A stretch of DNA of 64,000 bases from Marinobacter shengliensis (lineage in GTDB: Bacteria > Pseudomonadota > Gammaproteobacteria > Pseudomonadales > Oleiphilaceae): NCBI RefSeq assembly GCF_003007715.1, contig NZ_PXNO01000019.1:186001-250000 (forward strand), given 5' to 3'. This document shows positions 44,991 through 55,661 of the stretch, one piece after another; the first letter of the stretch is position 1, and each line of letters begins with the position of its first letter. The translations under genes were made by a program, and so were the position numbers. Under the pieces are notes generated by a model. The model ran no database searches and was not told where the DNA came from. It worked only from the letters and a program-made list of their open reading frames with translations.

Positions 44991-46235
44991 TCAGTCTGCC
45001 CTGCCCCGCCGCCAGACATCAAATTGGGTGATGGCCCGAATCAATATTGGATAAGCCACCTCTCCGCCGGCGACGGTGCGTGACACTTCCAGCTCGCGCT
45101 CACCCACGCTGACCAGGCGACCTTCTACCTGATTGCCGTTAGACAGCGTCACCCTGACCTGCCGCCCCAGCCAGCTCTTCGCCCCTTCCAGGTCCGCCGG
45201 GTACCATTGCTGAACGCCGGGCTCCTCCCGGGGAATCACCGGTTCCAGCGCCTCCAGGGGCAACTGTGGCTCAGGGACTACCATTTCGGTCAGGTAGATG
45301 TCGGGGACCCCGGCACCATTGTAGTCAACCGACCAGGCCGCTTCGGGCGCCGATTCGGAACGCACGGGTATGCCAAACGTTTTGGCGCCGAGGTCAATGG
45401 CTAATTGCAACTCGCCACCTTCCATCAGCCACTGTCGATAGAGCGCGAGCAACTGATCGCTACCATCGTAGCCGCGGGCTTTCAGGCCTGCCTCCATCAC
45501 CGAGACAGCGTTACGGGCCCATTGGTTCACGTCCTGCCCGGTTTCCCGGGCACAGTAAGCCGACAGGCGGCGCATCAGGCCAGCATCACGAAAAGTAATA
45601 CGAACCGGTTCAGCGCTGCTCTCCAGGGTGGCCGCCAGGCCGGAGAGATGAACCCGGGCGCCCGGCCATTCCGCCTCCAGGCTGCCGGTTTCTGCACTGT
45701 TGATCTCCAACCGCACTCCCTCAGAGCTCTGCTTCAGGTGCACATCACCGCGAATAGCGGAAATGCCCATGCGCATCAGGTCGCCACTGCCCAACTGCTG
45801 CCGGGGATCAGGTGCACAGGCCAGTGACACCAGCGGCGGCAGCCGCGATTGTGTCTCGGTACCCGCGGTCAGCCAGTTCCGGAACATGGTAGGCTCCAGA
45901 GCCATGCTGGCCTGCTCTGCCGCCAGCGACCAGGTCGCCGGCAGCGGTGACGGGTTGGCCAGGGTGGTCAGCAGGGTCACCGGGGAACCGGCATCAAACT
46001 CAATCAGACCCAGCTGCAACGGCTGAGTCAGTCGGAAATCTTCCCAGCGGGATTGCCTCAGGGTCACCCGGCCGTCCAGCGCGGAGCCAATCTGGCCTCG
46101 CTCCAGCACACCATAGCCGGAGAGCTCCGACCGCGCTTGTGCCATGCGCTGATCCGTCAGCCACCAGACGCCGGCCTTGAAACCGACAAAAGCCACGATT
46201 CCCAACGTGATCAGAAATGACAACAGGCGCTTCAT
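44991..46235 (-). CDS. Single-pass membrane protein with Sm-like C-terminus, function unknown
   Basis: A 414-residue protein I do not recognise by name. One transmembrane helix (residues about 4-26, FLITLGIVAFVGFKAGVWWL) anchors a periplasmic region. The last 70 residues, VRVTLSNGNQVEGRLVSVG and VAYPILIRAITQFDV, look like a small five-stranded beta barrel of the Sm-like kind. It lies between argB and argE on the same strand, 22 bases upstream of the argE start, and 24 bases after argB, so it may be cotranscribed; no arginine-related role is evident. Confidence 0.75.
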   Translation of the reverse strand: MKRLLSFLITLGIVAFVGFKAGVWWLTDQRMAQARSELSGYGVLERGQIGSALDGRVTLRQSRWEDFRLTQPLQLGLIEFDAGSPVTLLTTLANPSPLPATWSLAAEQASMALEPTMFRNWLTAGTETQSRLPPLVSLACAPDPRQQLGSGDLMRMGISAIRGDVHLKQSSEGVRLEINSAETGSLEAEWPGARVHLSGLAATLESSAEPVRITFRDAGLMRRLSAYCARETGQDVNQWARNAVSVMEAGLKARGYDGSDQLLALYRQWLMEGGELQLAIDLGAKTFGIPVRSESAPEAAWSVDYNGAGVPDIYLTEMVVPEPQLPLEALEPVIPREEPGVQQWYPADLEGAKSWLGRQVRVTLSNGNQVEGRLVSVGERELEVSRTVAGGEVAYPILIRAITQFDVWRRGRAD

Positions 46236-46259
46236 CCGGTTGCTCCCGGGTCAGGTTGT

Positions 46260-47171
<912 letters not shown>

Positions 47172-47194
47172 TTACTGTCAGAGAATGTGTCTTG

Positions 47195-49834
47195 TCAGAA
47201 GTCCGCAACCAGGTCGGGTGCGGCCTTCTGTAATTGTTCGCGGAAGACGGCTTTGATTCGTTCAAGCGCCTCGTCGGTTTCAGCTTCGAACCTGAGTACC
47301 AGAACCGGCGTGGTGTTGGATGCCCGGCACAGCCCCCAGCCATCGGTATAATCTACCCGAATGCCGTCGATGGTACTGATGTTGCCGTCACCAAATTCAC
47401 CCAGTTCGCCGAGGCGCTCAATGATCGCGAACTTCTCGCTTTCCGTCACCTCGACATTCAGCTCAGGCGTGCTGATATCCTCAGGGAAATCGGCAAAGAC
47501 ATCGTCACTGTGACGATCCTCAATACCCAGGATTTCCAGCAACCGGGCTGCCGAATACAGGCCGTCATCGAAACCGTACCAACGCTCACCAAAGAACACG
47601 TGGCCGCTCATTTCACCAGCCAACAGGGCACCGCTTTCTTTCATTTTCGCTTTCATCAGGGAGTGGCCGGATTTCCACATGATGGGCCGGCCGCCAGCTT
47701 CGGAAATCACGCCCGCCAGGCGGCGGCTGCATTTCACATCGTACAGTACGTCCGCGCCCGGGTTACGGGACACCACATCCCGGGCGAACAGCATCAGTAA
47801 CCGGTCTGGCCAGATGATTTTGCCAGTGTTGGTCACCACGCCCAGGCGGTCGCCGTCACCGTCGAAGGCCAAGCCGATATCGGCGCCGGTTTCCTGCACT
47901 TTGGCGATCAGATCCTGCAGATTGGCTGGCTTGCCGGGGTCCGGGTGGTGATTGGGGAAGTCGCCATCTACCTCGCAATACAGCGGGGTTACCTCACAGC
48001 CAAGTTCCTCGATCAGCATGGGGCCGAGTTCGCCCGCGATACCATTGCCGGCATCCACCACGACTTTGAGCGGGGCAGCCACGGCGATGTCACCGACAAT
48101 CCGGTCCAGATAGGCCCGGCGCACATCTTCCCGGGACTGGGCGCCCTGACCAGAGGTGAAGTCGGCGGTCTGAATACGCTGGTAAAGTTTCTGAATCGCC
48201 TCGCCAGACAGGGTTTCACCGCCCAGCATGATTTTCAGGCCATTATAGTTGGCGGGGTTGTGGCTACCGGTCACCATCACACCGGAGCCTGTCTCCAGCT
48301 GGTGTGTTGCGAAATAGAGCACCGGCGTGGGTACTGCTCCGACATGGATCACATTGCAGCCGGTGGCCATGATGCCACTGGCCAGCGCATCGGCCAGGTC
48401 CGGGCTGGAATGGCGACCGTCGTAACCAACGCAGATAGAGGTAACTCCACGGGCCGAGGCCTCGGAACCAATGGCAAGACCAATCACCCTCACCACGTCG
48501 GGCGACAGGGTCTCGCCAACAATGCCCCGGATGTCATAGGCCCTGAAGATTTCAGGGGCAACCTCGACCGACGGCAGCTCGGCTTCCACTACCTCGGGGA
48601 TATCGTCATCAAACAGGGCATCATCGCCACTGCCAAAACCAAGCACATCCTCGTCGCCATCGAGCATATCGATGTCGGGCATGTCCTTGTCCTGGAACAG
48701 GGGTTCTTCTTCACCGGAGGCGGGCTTTCTGGCACCAGCTGCCGATGGCTGCGGTTTTGCGCTCTCGGCGGCCTTTGCCAGCCGTTTATCAACCATCTGC
48801 GACAGGCGGAACAGCACCTCGCCAGTAGAGGCCACCATATCCCAACGGAAGGTCGGCAGTTTCACCCGCTCGCCACCAAACACCTTGTGCGACCACTGGA
48901 TCAGGGCCGTTACATCCTGGCGAATGCCTCGCTGGGCGCCGCCCAACAACACCCAGACAACAATCGCGGCCGCCAGTGCCGGAATGCCGACCAGCACGGC
49001 AGCCACAATGGTATTGACCGGCGCCTCTGGCGCCCGGGCCGGCTGGAACACCACCGACCAGTCCGGATTCGTCAGGGTTCTGGCTTCAGAAGGGCCCGCC
49101 CCCCGGCCGGCGCTGACCACGGTGCGCTGGGAACCCGATGCCGCCTGCACCAGCGACAACTGGCCTCCCAACTGGCGGTTGCCAACGGTCAGAAGCGGCT
49201 GGAGCTGATCCGCGCCGTAAACCACAAGCACACTGCCCTGCACTGCATTGCTGACCGGATGTCGAACTGGCGCGGCGTACTGAAGATACCACTGATCGTT
49301 ACGGGGAAAGGCGTCCGGCAATAGTGACTGCCCGTTCTCTGCCCGCCGGGCCAGCTCCAGGCCGGCAAATCCGAGCAGGCTGTCGCTGCTGCCGGTGCGG
49401 GGAATATCGCGGTAACGGAAGACAAAAACCGCCTGGGCTCCCGGCAACGCCGCCTGCAGCTGGCGCGCCAGCTCGTCCCGGTCACCTTGTTCGGCAAGCT
49501 GATTGCTCACATAGCGCTGATTGGCCAGGGCACGCACTTGTTCCTGCTGGGCGCTAAAATACTGGTTCAGCCTCTGTTGGGCGCCGTCGGCCTCAACCAC
49601 CCGGGCCTGCTGGTAACTGCGCTCACCGGCGGGCACAATGACCAGGAAATGAAGCAGGGCCACCGCAACCACGCCGGCCAGAACCACCACCAGCGCCTGG
49701 TTGAGTGCTACGGTATTGAGTCGCTTGAGGCCTGACCCTGAAGATTCTGCTTTTCGCTTGTTTTTCTTTCCCGGCTTCTTTTCGGGATTGTCATCCACCG
49801 ACGGCTCTTTGATTTTCTTTTTACCGAGTTTCAT
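47195..49834 (-). CDS. algC: Phosphomannomutase/phosphoglucomutase with N-terminal membrane sensor-like extension
   Basis: An 879-residue protein; the C-terminal 460 residues are AlgC (FRAYDIRGIVGETLSPDV, phosphoserine TGSHNPANYNG near residue 521, metal loop FDGDGDRLGVV near 658, sugar loop GEMSGHVFF, phosphate loop RASNTTPVLV). It makes mannose 1-phosphate and glucose 1-phosphate for polysaccharides. The first 420 residues hold a Lys-rich start, a transmembrane helix (about 42-70), a periplasmic domain, a second helix (about 283-303) and an acidic linker. Similar extensions are annotated in pseudomonads. Confidence 0.93.
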   Translation of the reverse strand: MKLGKKKIKEPSVDDNPEKKPGKKNKRKAESSGSGLKRLNTVALNQALVVVLAGVVAVALLHFLVIVPAGERSYQQARVVEADGAQQRLNQYFSAQQEQVRALANQRYVSNQLAEQGDRDELARQLQAALPGAQAVFVFRYRDIPRTGSSDSLLGFAGLELARRAENGQSLLPDAFPRNDQWYLQYAAPVRHPVSNAVQGSVLVVYGADQLQPLLTVGNRQLGGQLSLVQAASGSQRTVVSAGRGAGPSEARTLTNPDWSVVFQPARAPEAPVNTIVAAVLVGIPALAAAIVVWVLLGGAQRGIRQDVTALIQWSHKVFGGERVKLPTFRWDMVASTGEVLFRLSQMVDKRLAKAAESAKPQPSAAGARKPASGEEEPLFQDKDMPDIDMLDGDEDVLGFGSGDDALFDDDIPEVVEAELPSVEVAPEIFRAYDIRGIVGETLSPDVVRVIGLAIGSEASARGVTSICVGYDGRHSSPDLADALASGIMATGCNVIHVGAVPTPVLYFATHQLETGSGVMVTGSHNPANYNGLKIMLGGETLSGEAIQKLYQRIQTADFTSGQGAQSREDVRRAYLDRIVGDIAVAAPLKVVVDAGNGIAGELGPMLIEELGCEVTPLYCEVDGDFPNHHPDPGKPANLQDLIAKVQETGADIGLAFDGDGDRLGVVTNTGKIIWPDRLLMLFARDVVSRNPGADVLYDVKCSRRLAGVISEAGGRPIMWKSGHSLMKAKMKESGALLAGEMSGHVFFGERWYGFDDGLYSAARLLEILGIEDRHSDDVFADFPEDISTPELNVEVTESEKFAIIERLGELGEFGDGNISTIDGIRVDYTDGWGLCRASNTTPVLVLRFEAETDEALERIKAVFREQLQKAAPDLVADF

Positions 49835-49931
49835 AGTGCTTCCCGCAATGATTTTTACGTCCCGGACAATCAGTTACCAGCAAAGTATAGACGCCGACCT
49901 GCATAAACGCTGCCAGCCTCCGGTAACCGAC

Positions 49932-50393
49932 TCAGTGCGTTCCGGTTGAACCAAACCCGCCCTCGCCGCGGGTACTGGCGCCGAATTCAGGCACCACTTC
50001 AAAGTCTGCCTGTACAACCGGCACCAGAACCAGCTGGGCAATACGTTCACCGATGGCGATGGTGAAAGCGGTTCGGCCCCGGTTCCAGCATGACACCATC
50101 AGTTCACCCTGGTAATCGGAATCGATTAACCCCACCAGGTTGCCCAGCACGATGCCGTGCTTGTGGCCAAGACCGCTGCGCGGCAGGATCATTGCCGCCA
50201 GCGACGGGTCGGCAATGTGCACGGATAGGCCGGTCGGAATCAGGTGTGTCTCGCCCGGCTCGACCGTTAATGGCGCATTCAGGCAAGCACGCAGATCCAG
50301 GCCGGCCGAGCCCGGCGTTGCATACTCCGGAAACGGTATGTCGGTGCCAATTCGATCGTCCAGGATTCGTACCTGCAGTTTCTTTTGCGTCAT
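49932..50393 (-). CDS. dut: dUTP pyrophosphatase
   Basis: Hydrolyses dUTP to dUMP as a trimer. The 153-residue chain shows all five motifs: [46 protein letters not shown] and [12 protein letters not shown]. Its ATG overlaps the coaBC stop (ATGA), so the pair is coupled. The order coaBC-dut-algC-argB matches Pseudomonas. Confidence 0.97.
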   Translation of the reverse strand: MTQKKLQVRILDDRIGTDIPFPEYATPGSAGLDLRACLNAPLTVEPGETHLIPTGLSVHIADPSLAAMILPRSGLGHKHGIVLGNLVGLIDSDYQGELMVSCWNRGRTAFTIAIGERIAQLVLVPVVQADFEVVPEFGASTRGEGGFGSTGTH

Positions 50394-51604
50394 GAGTTCC
50401 CGACCTTGTTGCTGTGTTCGGCGATCAACGCCACCAATGTGTCTGCGATGGCCTGCTTGCTGTCCGGGCCAATCGCCTGCTCCCCGCTCGGCCAGAATAC
50501 CGTGACGGCATTCTGATCGCTGTTAAAGCCCAGCCCCGGGACGGACACGTCGTTGGCCACGATCATGCTGAGCTTCTTGCGTTGCATTTTATCGTTGGCA
50601 TAGCGGGCGACATCTGTGGTTTCCGCGGCGAAGCCCACGGTAAACGGAGGATTCTTGCGGGCGGCAATGGTCGCCAGCGTATCCGGATTGCGCACCAGCG
50701 ACAGTGTCATCGCTTCGTCCGTTTTCTTGATCTTGTCGCCGGCACAGGCAGCAGGCCGGTAATCAGCCACCGCCGCCGTGGCGATAAAAATGTCGCAGCC
50801 CTCCGCCACTACCCGCTCAGCTTCCTGCAACATGTCTTGCGCCGTCATCACCGGCCGGACTGCCACGCCATCCGGCACCGGCAGGTTAACCGGGCCACTC
50901 ACCAGCACCACCTGGGCGCCCGCATCTGCTGCCGCCCGAGCCAGGGCATAACCCATTTTGCCGGAGCTGTGGTTGGAGATATAACGCACCGGATCAATGG
51001 GTTCACGGGTAGGGCCGGCAGTGATCACCACCCGTTTTCCCGCCAGCGCTCCGACAGTGGCCCGGGTTGCATCAGCCAGAATCCGGCTGGCAAGGGCGTC
51101 CGGCTCCAGCATCCGGCCAGGGCCTGTATCACCACAAGCCTGCTCGCCCTGATCCGGCCCCCAGACGGTAATCTGCGGGTCTTCCGCCAGCAGGGACATG
51201 TTTCTCTGGGTCCGGACATTCTTCCACATGGCCTGATTCATGGCGGGGGCCACTGCAATGGGCGCCTCAGTGGCACAACAGACCGTGGTCAGCAGGTCAT
51301 CCGCCATGCCCTGGGCCAGACGGGCCAGAAAATCCGCAGACGCGGGCGCCACCACCACCTGATCGGCCCATTTGGCCAGCTCAATATGGCCCATGCCGGC
51401 CTCGGCCTCCGGGTCGAGCAGCGATGTGCGCACCGGCTCGCCGCTGAGGGCCTGAAACGTCAGCGGCGTCACAAATGCCTCGGCACCCCGGGTCATCACC
51501 ACCCGCACTTCAAGGCCCGCTTTCTTGAGCAGCCGGACCAGTTCGGCGCTTTTATAGGCAGCAATGCCACCGGTGATTCCCAGCAGAATTCGTTTGGCAG
51601 CCAT
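50390..51604 (-). CDS. coaBC: Bifunctional phosphopantothenoylcysteine decarboxylase / synthetase
   Basis: Makes 4'-phosphopantetheine in CoA synthesis. A 404-residue protein: CoaC domain first ([44 protein letters not shown]), then CoaB from about residue 190 ([30 protein letters not shown]). ATG at 51604 has GGAGCCC seven bases before it; an open frame to 51697 is unsupported. It diverges from radC. Confidence 0.96.
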   Translation of the reverse strand: MAAKRILLGITGGIAAYKSAELVRLLKKAGLEVRVVMTRGAEAFVTPLTFQALSGEPVRTSLLDPEAEAGMGHIELAKWADQVVVAPASADFLARLAQGMADDLLTTVCCATEAPIAVAPAMNQAMWKNVRTQRNMSLLAEDPQITVWGPDQGEQACGDTGPGRMLEPDALASRILADATRATVGALAGKRVVITAGPTREPIDPVRYISNHSSGKMGYALARAAADAGAQVVLVSGPVNLPVPDGVAVRPVMTAQDMLQEAERVVAEGCDIFIATAAVADYRPAACAGDKIKKTDEAMTLSLVRNPDTLATIAARKNPPFTVGFAAETTDVARYANDKMQRKKLSMIVANDVSVPGLGFNSDQNAVTVFWPSGEQAIGPDSKQAIADTLVALIAEHSNKVGNS

Positions 51605-51699
51605 GAAGGGCTCCGTAATCCCGTAAAATGAAAGGGTTATAAGATAGCACGCCCGGGCCCGGCAGGCAGCCTGCAAGAGCACCCGTTCGTTTACCAAAT

Positions 51700-51717
51700 G
51701 TTACTTTTTGGAGTAAC
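51700..51717. promoter_or_regulatory. Small palindrome in the coaBC-radC divergent region
   Basis: GTTACT-TTTTGG-AGTAAC is a perfect 6-base inverted repeat in the 174-base gap. It may be an operator, but no regulator can be named and the size is small enough to occur by chance. Confidence 0.3.
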
Positions 51718-51778
51718 CTTTGTAATTCTGAGAACCGATGCAGGATGCATCACAATCTGACACGCAAGGACGCACAGC

Positions 51779-52453
51779 ATGAACAACCCTGCCTGGCCAA
51801 CTGATGAACGGCCCCGTGAGCGCCTTCTGGCCCACGGCCCGGAAGCCCTGTCTGACGCCGAACTCCTGGCCATTTTCCTGCGCACCGGCACCACTGGCAT
51901 GCCGGTGATGGACCTGGCCCGCCATCTGATCTCTGAATTTTCCGGCCTGCGGGGCTTGATGACTGCCTCCCGCAGGCAGTTCTGTGAGGTCAAAGGCCTG
52001 GGCACGGCCAAATACGCCCAGGTTCAGGCGGCCATGGAGATGGCCCGCCGGGTGATGGACGAACCACTGCGCCAGGGAGATCCGCTGCGCTCACCAGCCG
52101 ACACCCGCCGCTTTCTCACCAGCCGGCTGGGCACTTACCCCCACGAAGTGTTCGCCGGCCTGTTCCTGGATAACCGCCACCGGGTAATTCAGTACCGGGA
52201 GCTGTTTCGCGGCACCATTGACGGTGCTGCCGTGTATCCCCGGGAAGTGGTTCGCCAGGCCCTCGAAGACAACGCCGCCGCTGTCATTTTTGCCCACAAT
52301 CACCCCTCTGGCGTCGCCGAGCCCAGCCAGGCGGACATTTCCCTGACCCGCAGACTGAAAGAAGCGCTCGGACTGGTGGATATCAGGGTTCTTGACCATA
52401 TGGTTATCGGCCACGGTGAGGTAATATCCCTGGCTGAACGAGGGTTGATGTAG
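51779..52453 (+). CDS. radC: RadC family protein (UPF0758, JAB/MPN domain)
   Basis: A 224-residue protein with an N-terminal helix-hairpin-helix-type region ([37 protein letters not shown]) and a C-terminal JAMM metal site, [16 protein letters not shown]. Despite the name, a DNA repair role has not held up in later work on the family. Usual length. It diverges from coaBC and precedes rpmB, as in Pseudomonas. Confidence 0.94.
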   Translation: MNNPAWPTDERPRERLLAHGPEALSDAELLAIFLRTGTTGMPVMDLARHLISEFSGLRGLMTASRRQFCEVKGLGTAKYAQVQAAMEMARRVMDEPLRQGDPLRSPADTRRFLTSRLGTYPHEVFAGLFLDNRHRVIQYRELFRGTIDGAAVYPREVVRQALEDNAAAVIFAHNHPSGVAEPSQADISLTRRLKEALGLVDIRVLDHMVIGHGEVISLAERGLM

Positions 52454-52501
52454 CTGCAGCAGGGTCGCTTCCGGAAAACTGGCCAAATTCCCAACAATTT
52501 T

Positions 52502-52530
52502 TTGCGTTGGTCGGCCAGTTCTGGTATAAA
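52502..52530 (+). promoter_or_regulatory. Sigma-70 promoter for rpmB-rpmG
   Basis: TTGCGT (52502-52507) and TATAAA (52525-52530) are separated by 17 bases, in the 218-base leader before rpmB. The transcript would carry a 5' leader of about 135 bases before the rpmB start. Confidence 0.75.
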
Positions 52531-52671
52531 AGCGTCCCTTTCTGGCGGCGTCTGGCGAGCAGCGTTCAGTTTAGAGGCGCGAACCGGTGGCAGTTATTGC
52601 TCCGGAGCAACCAGAGACGCATTAAAAAACGAATTCGTATTGATAGACCATTGCTCAGGTCGGAGGCAAGT

Positions 52672-52908
52672 ATGTCCAGAGTTTGTCAGGTTACCGGTAA
52701 GCGTCCGGTTACCGGTAACAATGTATCCCACGCGATGAACCACACTCGTCGTCGTTTTCTGCCGAATCTGCAGAACCACCGTTTCTGGGTTGAGACCGAG
52801 AAGCGTTTCGTGAAGCTGCGCGTATCCACCAAGGGCATGCGCATCATCGACAAAAAAGGCATTGACGCTGTGCTGGCCGATCTTCGTGCCCGCGGCGAGA
52901 AAGTTTAA
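52672..52908 (+). CDS. rpmB: 50S ribosomal protein L28
   Basis: A 78-residue ribosomal protein: [53 protein letters not shown]. The true ATG is at 52672, with CGGAGG eight bases upstream; the frame is open further upstream (from 52507) but that is leader. rpmG follows after 11 bases. No Cys4 zinc set, so the zinc-free form. Confidence 0.98.
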   Translation: MSRVCQVTGKRPVTGNNVSHAMNHTRRRFLPNLQNHRFWVETEKRFVKLRVSTKGMRIIDKKGIDAVLADLRARGEKV

Positions 52909-52919
52909 GGAGCCGCATC

Positions 52920-53075
52920 ATGCGCGAGAAAATCAAGCTGGTTTCATCAGCAGGCACTGGTCACTTCTACACGACCAAAAAGAACAAGCGTAACACTCCG
53001 GAAAAAATCGAGATCAAAAAGTACGATCCGGTTGTCCGCAAGCACGTTGCGTACAAGGAAGCCAAGATCAAGTAA
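52920..53075 (+). CDS. rpmG: 50S ribosomal protein L33
   Basis: A 51-residue ribosomal protein ([20 protein letters not shown], then [18 protein letters not shown]), too short for most ORF thresholds. Its ATG begins at 52920, with AAGGAGCC seven bases upstream. It lacks the two CxxC pairs of the zinc-binding form. Cotranscribed with rpmB and ended by a terminator. Confidence 0.97.
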   Translation: MREKIKLVSSAGTGHFYTTKKNKRNTPEKIEIKKYDPVVRKHVAYKEAKIK

Positions 53076-53091
53076 TTGATCCTGCCTCCAC

Positions 53092-53123
53092 AAAAAAACC
53101 CGGCCAGCGAGCCGGGTTTTTTT
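53092..53123 (+). terminator. Terminator after rpmG
   Basis: AAAAAAACCCGGC-CAGC-GAGCCGGGTTTTTTT: a GC-rich stem with A- and T-runs, 17 bases past the rpmG stop. The symmetry lets it also end the minus-strand endonuclease gene. Confidence 0.92.
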
Positions 53124-53167
53124 ATACCTGAGCAAAACACCCCTGCACCGAAAGGGTCTCGCAGACC

Positions 53168-54028
53168 TTAAAAGGTTTCCAGATACCCCTTCGGCAATGC
53201 CACATCCATGGCGATGGGCAAATGGTCCGATACCGGATAACTAATCACCTCGGCACGCCGAATTTCCAGGGAAGGACTGACCATAATGTGGTCCAGGGCC
53301 TTTTCGGGCCGCCAACTGGGGAAGCTGTGAGCCGTGCCCGGCAGGGGTATCAGATCCGTCTCTTTCAGGGGCGTTTGGGTCAGCAGCTGCTCTGCATGAG
53401 CATTCATATCCCCCATCAGGACTACATGCCGGTAGTCGGCAATGAGATCCCGCACGTAACCCAGCTGCCGCTGCTGTGCCGCCTTGCTGAGGGACAGGTG
53501 CATTTGTACCAGTATGAGCGGATCGTCTTCCGAACCATACCGGGCAATGATAGCCCCACGGCCGGGAATCAGGCCGGGCAGTTTGTGCTCAGTGACATCC
53601 AGAGGCCGATACCGACTCAACAGACCGTTGCTGTGCTGCGCGATCTGACCAAGATTGCGATTTAATTGCTGATACCAGTAGGGAATACCGGCGGCTTCTG
53701 CCAGATACTGGACCTGATTGATATAGCCACTGCGCAAACTGCCACCGTCGCATTCCTGCAACGCCACCACGTCGTATTGCCGCAACAGGGTGGCAATACG
53801 ATCGAGATTCTCGATGCGGCGACGATGAGGCAGAAAGTGCTGCCAGCTGCGGGTCAGGTAGTGATGGTAAGACGAGGTATTGATGCCCACCTGGATATTG
53901 AAGGTGAGCAGCCGGATATGACGATGGGGCTCAAACTCAGGCACATGCTCGCTACCAGAACAGGCCCCCCGGGGACCTTCCGGTCCCCGGAGAATACCAT
54001 TAATCTGATTGCGCAGACGCTTATACAT
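53168..54028 (-). CDS. Endonuclease/exonuclease/phosphatase family protein
   Basis: A 286-residue protein of the DNase I-like fold: RLLTFNIQVGINTSSYHHYL, VVALQECDGG (catalytic Glu), VVLMGDMNAHAEQL (Asp/Asn) and SDHLPIAMDV (Asp-His). Substrate could be nucleic acid or a phosphoester lipid. Same strand as dsbA and cytochrome c4; the order matches the Pseudomonas dsbA region. Confidence 0.86.
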   Translation of the reverse strand: MYKRLRNQINGILRGPEGPRGACSGSEHVPEFEPHRHIRLLTFNIQVGINTSSYHHYLTRSWQHFLPHRRRIENLDRIATLLRQYDVVALQECDGGSLRSGYINQVQYLAEAAGIPYWYQQLNRNLGQIAQHSNGLLSRYRPLDVTEHKLPGLIPGRGAIIARYGSEDDPLILVQMHLSLSKAAQQRQLGYVRDLIADYRHVVLMGDMNAHAEQLLTQTPLKETDLIPLPGTAHSFPSWRPEKALDHIMVSPSLEIRRAEVISYPVSDHLPIAMDVALPKGYLETF

Positions 54029-54078
54029 AACAGGGGATTCCCACGCTGAACCTGAACGCGCCCCTCAATACCGGCGGC

Positions 54079-54714
54079 TCATTCTGCCGCAGCACGTTCC
54101 TGCTCGACCAGGTAGTCAACCACAGACAGCACGGCCTCATGACCACCTGCCATGGAGGCGCTGACCACGTACTTGCCATTTACCAGCATAGTCGGTGTAC
54201 CGGTGATGCGCGCGCCGCGGATCTTGGCCTGGGCCTGCTGAACCCGTGCACGAACACCGAAGCTGCGGTAGTTGTTGAGGAACTCCTCGGCATCAACACC
54301 GTGCCCGCTAACGAAATCCGCCAGAGCTTCGGGGGAATTCAGGGGGCGACGCTCGCCAGCCAGTGCCGTAAACAGGGCGTCATGCACCTTGTCCAGCTCG
54401 CCCATGGCCTCCAAAGCATAAAAGGCGTAAGCGTGAGGCTCCCAACTTTGACCCAGTGCTGCCGGCAGCTTCACGAAATTCACGTAGTCCGGCGCCTGGT
54501 CAGCCCAGGACTCAACCAACGGCTTGAAGGTATAGCAGTGGGGGCAGCCATACCAGAACACTTCAGCAACTTCTACGCCTTCGTCGGATGCGGTGCGAAC
54601 CGGATTATCCAGGGTGCGGTAATGGGTGTTCTCAACCCATGACTGAGCCTGCGCAACAGCACCAACCGCCATAGACAGCGCGAAAACAACAACTGTGCCT
54701 AGTGTTCTTATCAT
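54079..54714 (-). CDS. dsbA: Periplasmic thiol:disulfide oxidoreductase
   Basis: Introduces disulfides into exported proteins. The 211-residue chain has a signal peptide ending near AQAQSW and the active site CPHC (Cys57, Cys60) in FWYGCPHCYTF, with the cis-Pro segment RITGTPTMLVNGKY. ATG at 54714 gives a proper signal; the frame open to 54750 does not. It is in the same order with cytochrome c4 as in Pseudomonas. Confidence 0.94.
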   Translation of the reverse strand: MIRTLGTVVVFALSMAVGAVAQAQSWVENTHYRTLDNPVRTASDEGVEVAEVFWYGCPHCYTFKPLVESWADQAPDYVNFVKLPAALGQSWEPHAYAFYALEAMGELDKVHDALFTALAGERRPLNSPEALADFVSGHGVDAEEFLNNYRSFGVRARVQQAQAKIRGARITGTPTMLVNGKYVVSASMAGGHEAVLSVVDYLVEQERAAAE

Positions 54715-54821
54715 CGGGAATCTCCGAGTTCGATGTTCTGATGTGACCACGATTATGACCCAGCAAACCGGGAAAGTTCCACTGCTGGCCAGAAGGGAAT
54801 GGTTACGGAAAGGTAAGCAGC

Positions 54822-54847
54822 AAAAACCCCGCCTTGGCGGGGTTTTT
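54822..54847 (-). terminator. Terminator after cytochrome c4
   Basis: AAAAACCCCGCC-TT-GGCGGGGTTTTT lies 24 bases beyond the cytochrome c4 stop on the minus strand. It separates that gene from dsbA, which must have its own promoter. Confidence 0.9.
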
Positions 54848-54870
54848 ACAACTCGCTACAGAAGCCGGAC

Positions 54871-55479
54871 TCAGTTAAGGCCGGAAACGTAGTTTGCCAA
54901 GGCCTTGATCTCAGCATCGGTCAGACGAGTAGCCACGTCCACCATGATGTTGGCGTTGGTGGTGCCTGCACGCTCGCCGTCACGGTAGGCTTTCAGCTGC
55001 TTCTCTACGTACTCGGCGGTCTGGCCGCCCAAGCGGGGGTAGCCCGCTGGCTCGTTGCCAGCACCGTTCGGACTATGGCAACCGGCACATGCGGCAACGC
55101 CGGAGGCCATGTTACCGCCACGGAACAGCGCCTGGCCACGCTCAACCAGATCTGGATCTGCCTGACCAACAACCATCTCCTGATCGTTATAGTAGGCAGC
55201 CAAATCCCACAGATCCTGGTCAGACATGTTGTCCAGCAAACCGGTCATTTCCGGAATCGGACGATCTCCGGTTTTAATATCGACCAGCTGGCGATACAGA
55301 TATTTCTCGCCCAATCCGGACAACTTCGGATACACCGCCATGATCGGCTTGGCGCCGCCCTGGCCGTGACAGCTGGCACATACCGCTGCGTTCTGTTCAC
55401 CCGCTGCCGGATCTCCTGCCCCGTGAGCCATTGCCGTCAGGCCAACTCCGAGAACAACTCCTGCGATCAGTCTTTTCAT
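54871..55479 (-). CDS. Diheme cytochrome c4
   Basis: Periplasmic electron carrier of 202 residues: signal peptide to about residue 20, then two cytochrome c domains with CASCH (Cys34, Cys37, His38) and CAGCH (near residue 131). Distal methionines are available in KPIMAVYPKL and NANIMVDVA. ATG at 55479 is chosen; the open frame to 55614 lacks support. Likely donor to a terminal cytochrome c oxidase. Confidence 0.95.
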   Translation of the reverse strand: MKRLIAGVVLGVGLTAMAHGAGDPAAGEQNAAVCASCHGQGGAKPIMAVYPKLSGLGEKYLYRQLVDIKTGDRPIPEMTGLLDNMSDQDLWDLAAYYNDQEMVVGQADPDLVERGQALFRGGNMASGVAACAGCHSPNGAGNEPAGYPRLGGQTAEYVEKQLKAYRDGERAGTTNANIMVDVATRLTDAEIKALANYVSGLN

Positions 55480-55661
55480 GCTCGCTCCGCTTCTCTCATC
55501 TTTGCATCTTGAAAGTATTCTTCGTTGTGCAGCCGGCAGGCGCCAATCTGTCTGGCTTTTCACCGGGGCTGACAGCGGCAACGCGCAGCGTCCCGCCGGA
55601 AATTGGTGTAGCATTATACATTAATCGCCGATAACTGAAATCCAAAGGAATACCAACCATC

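Noticed and set aside
47945..49324. Plus-strand open frame of 459 codons opposite algC
   Set aside because: The other strand encodes clear AlgC motifs and the translation is His/Gly-rich without family features.
50414..51631. Plus-strand open frame of 405 codons opposite coaBC
   Set aside because: Antisense to a certain CoaBC; the protein has Arg/His-rich shadow composition.
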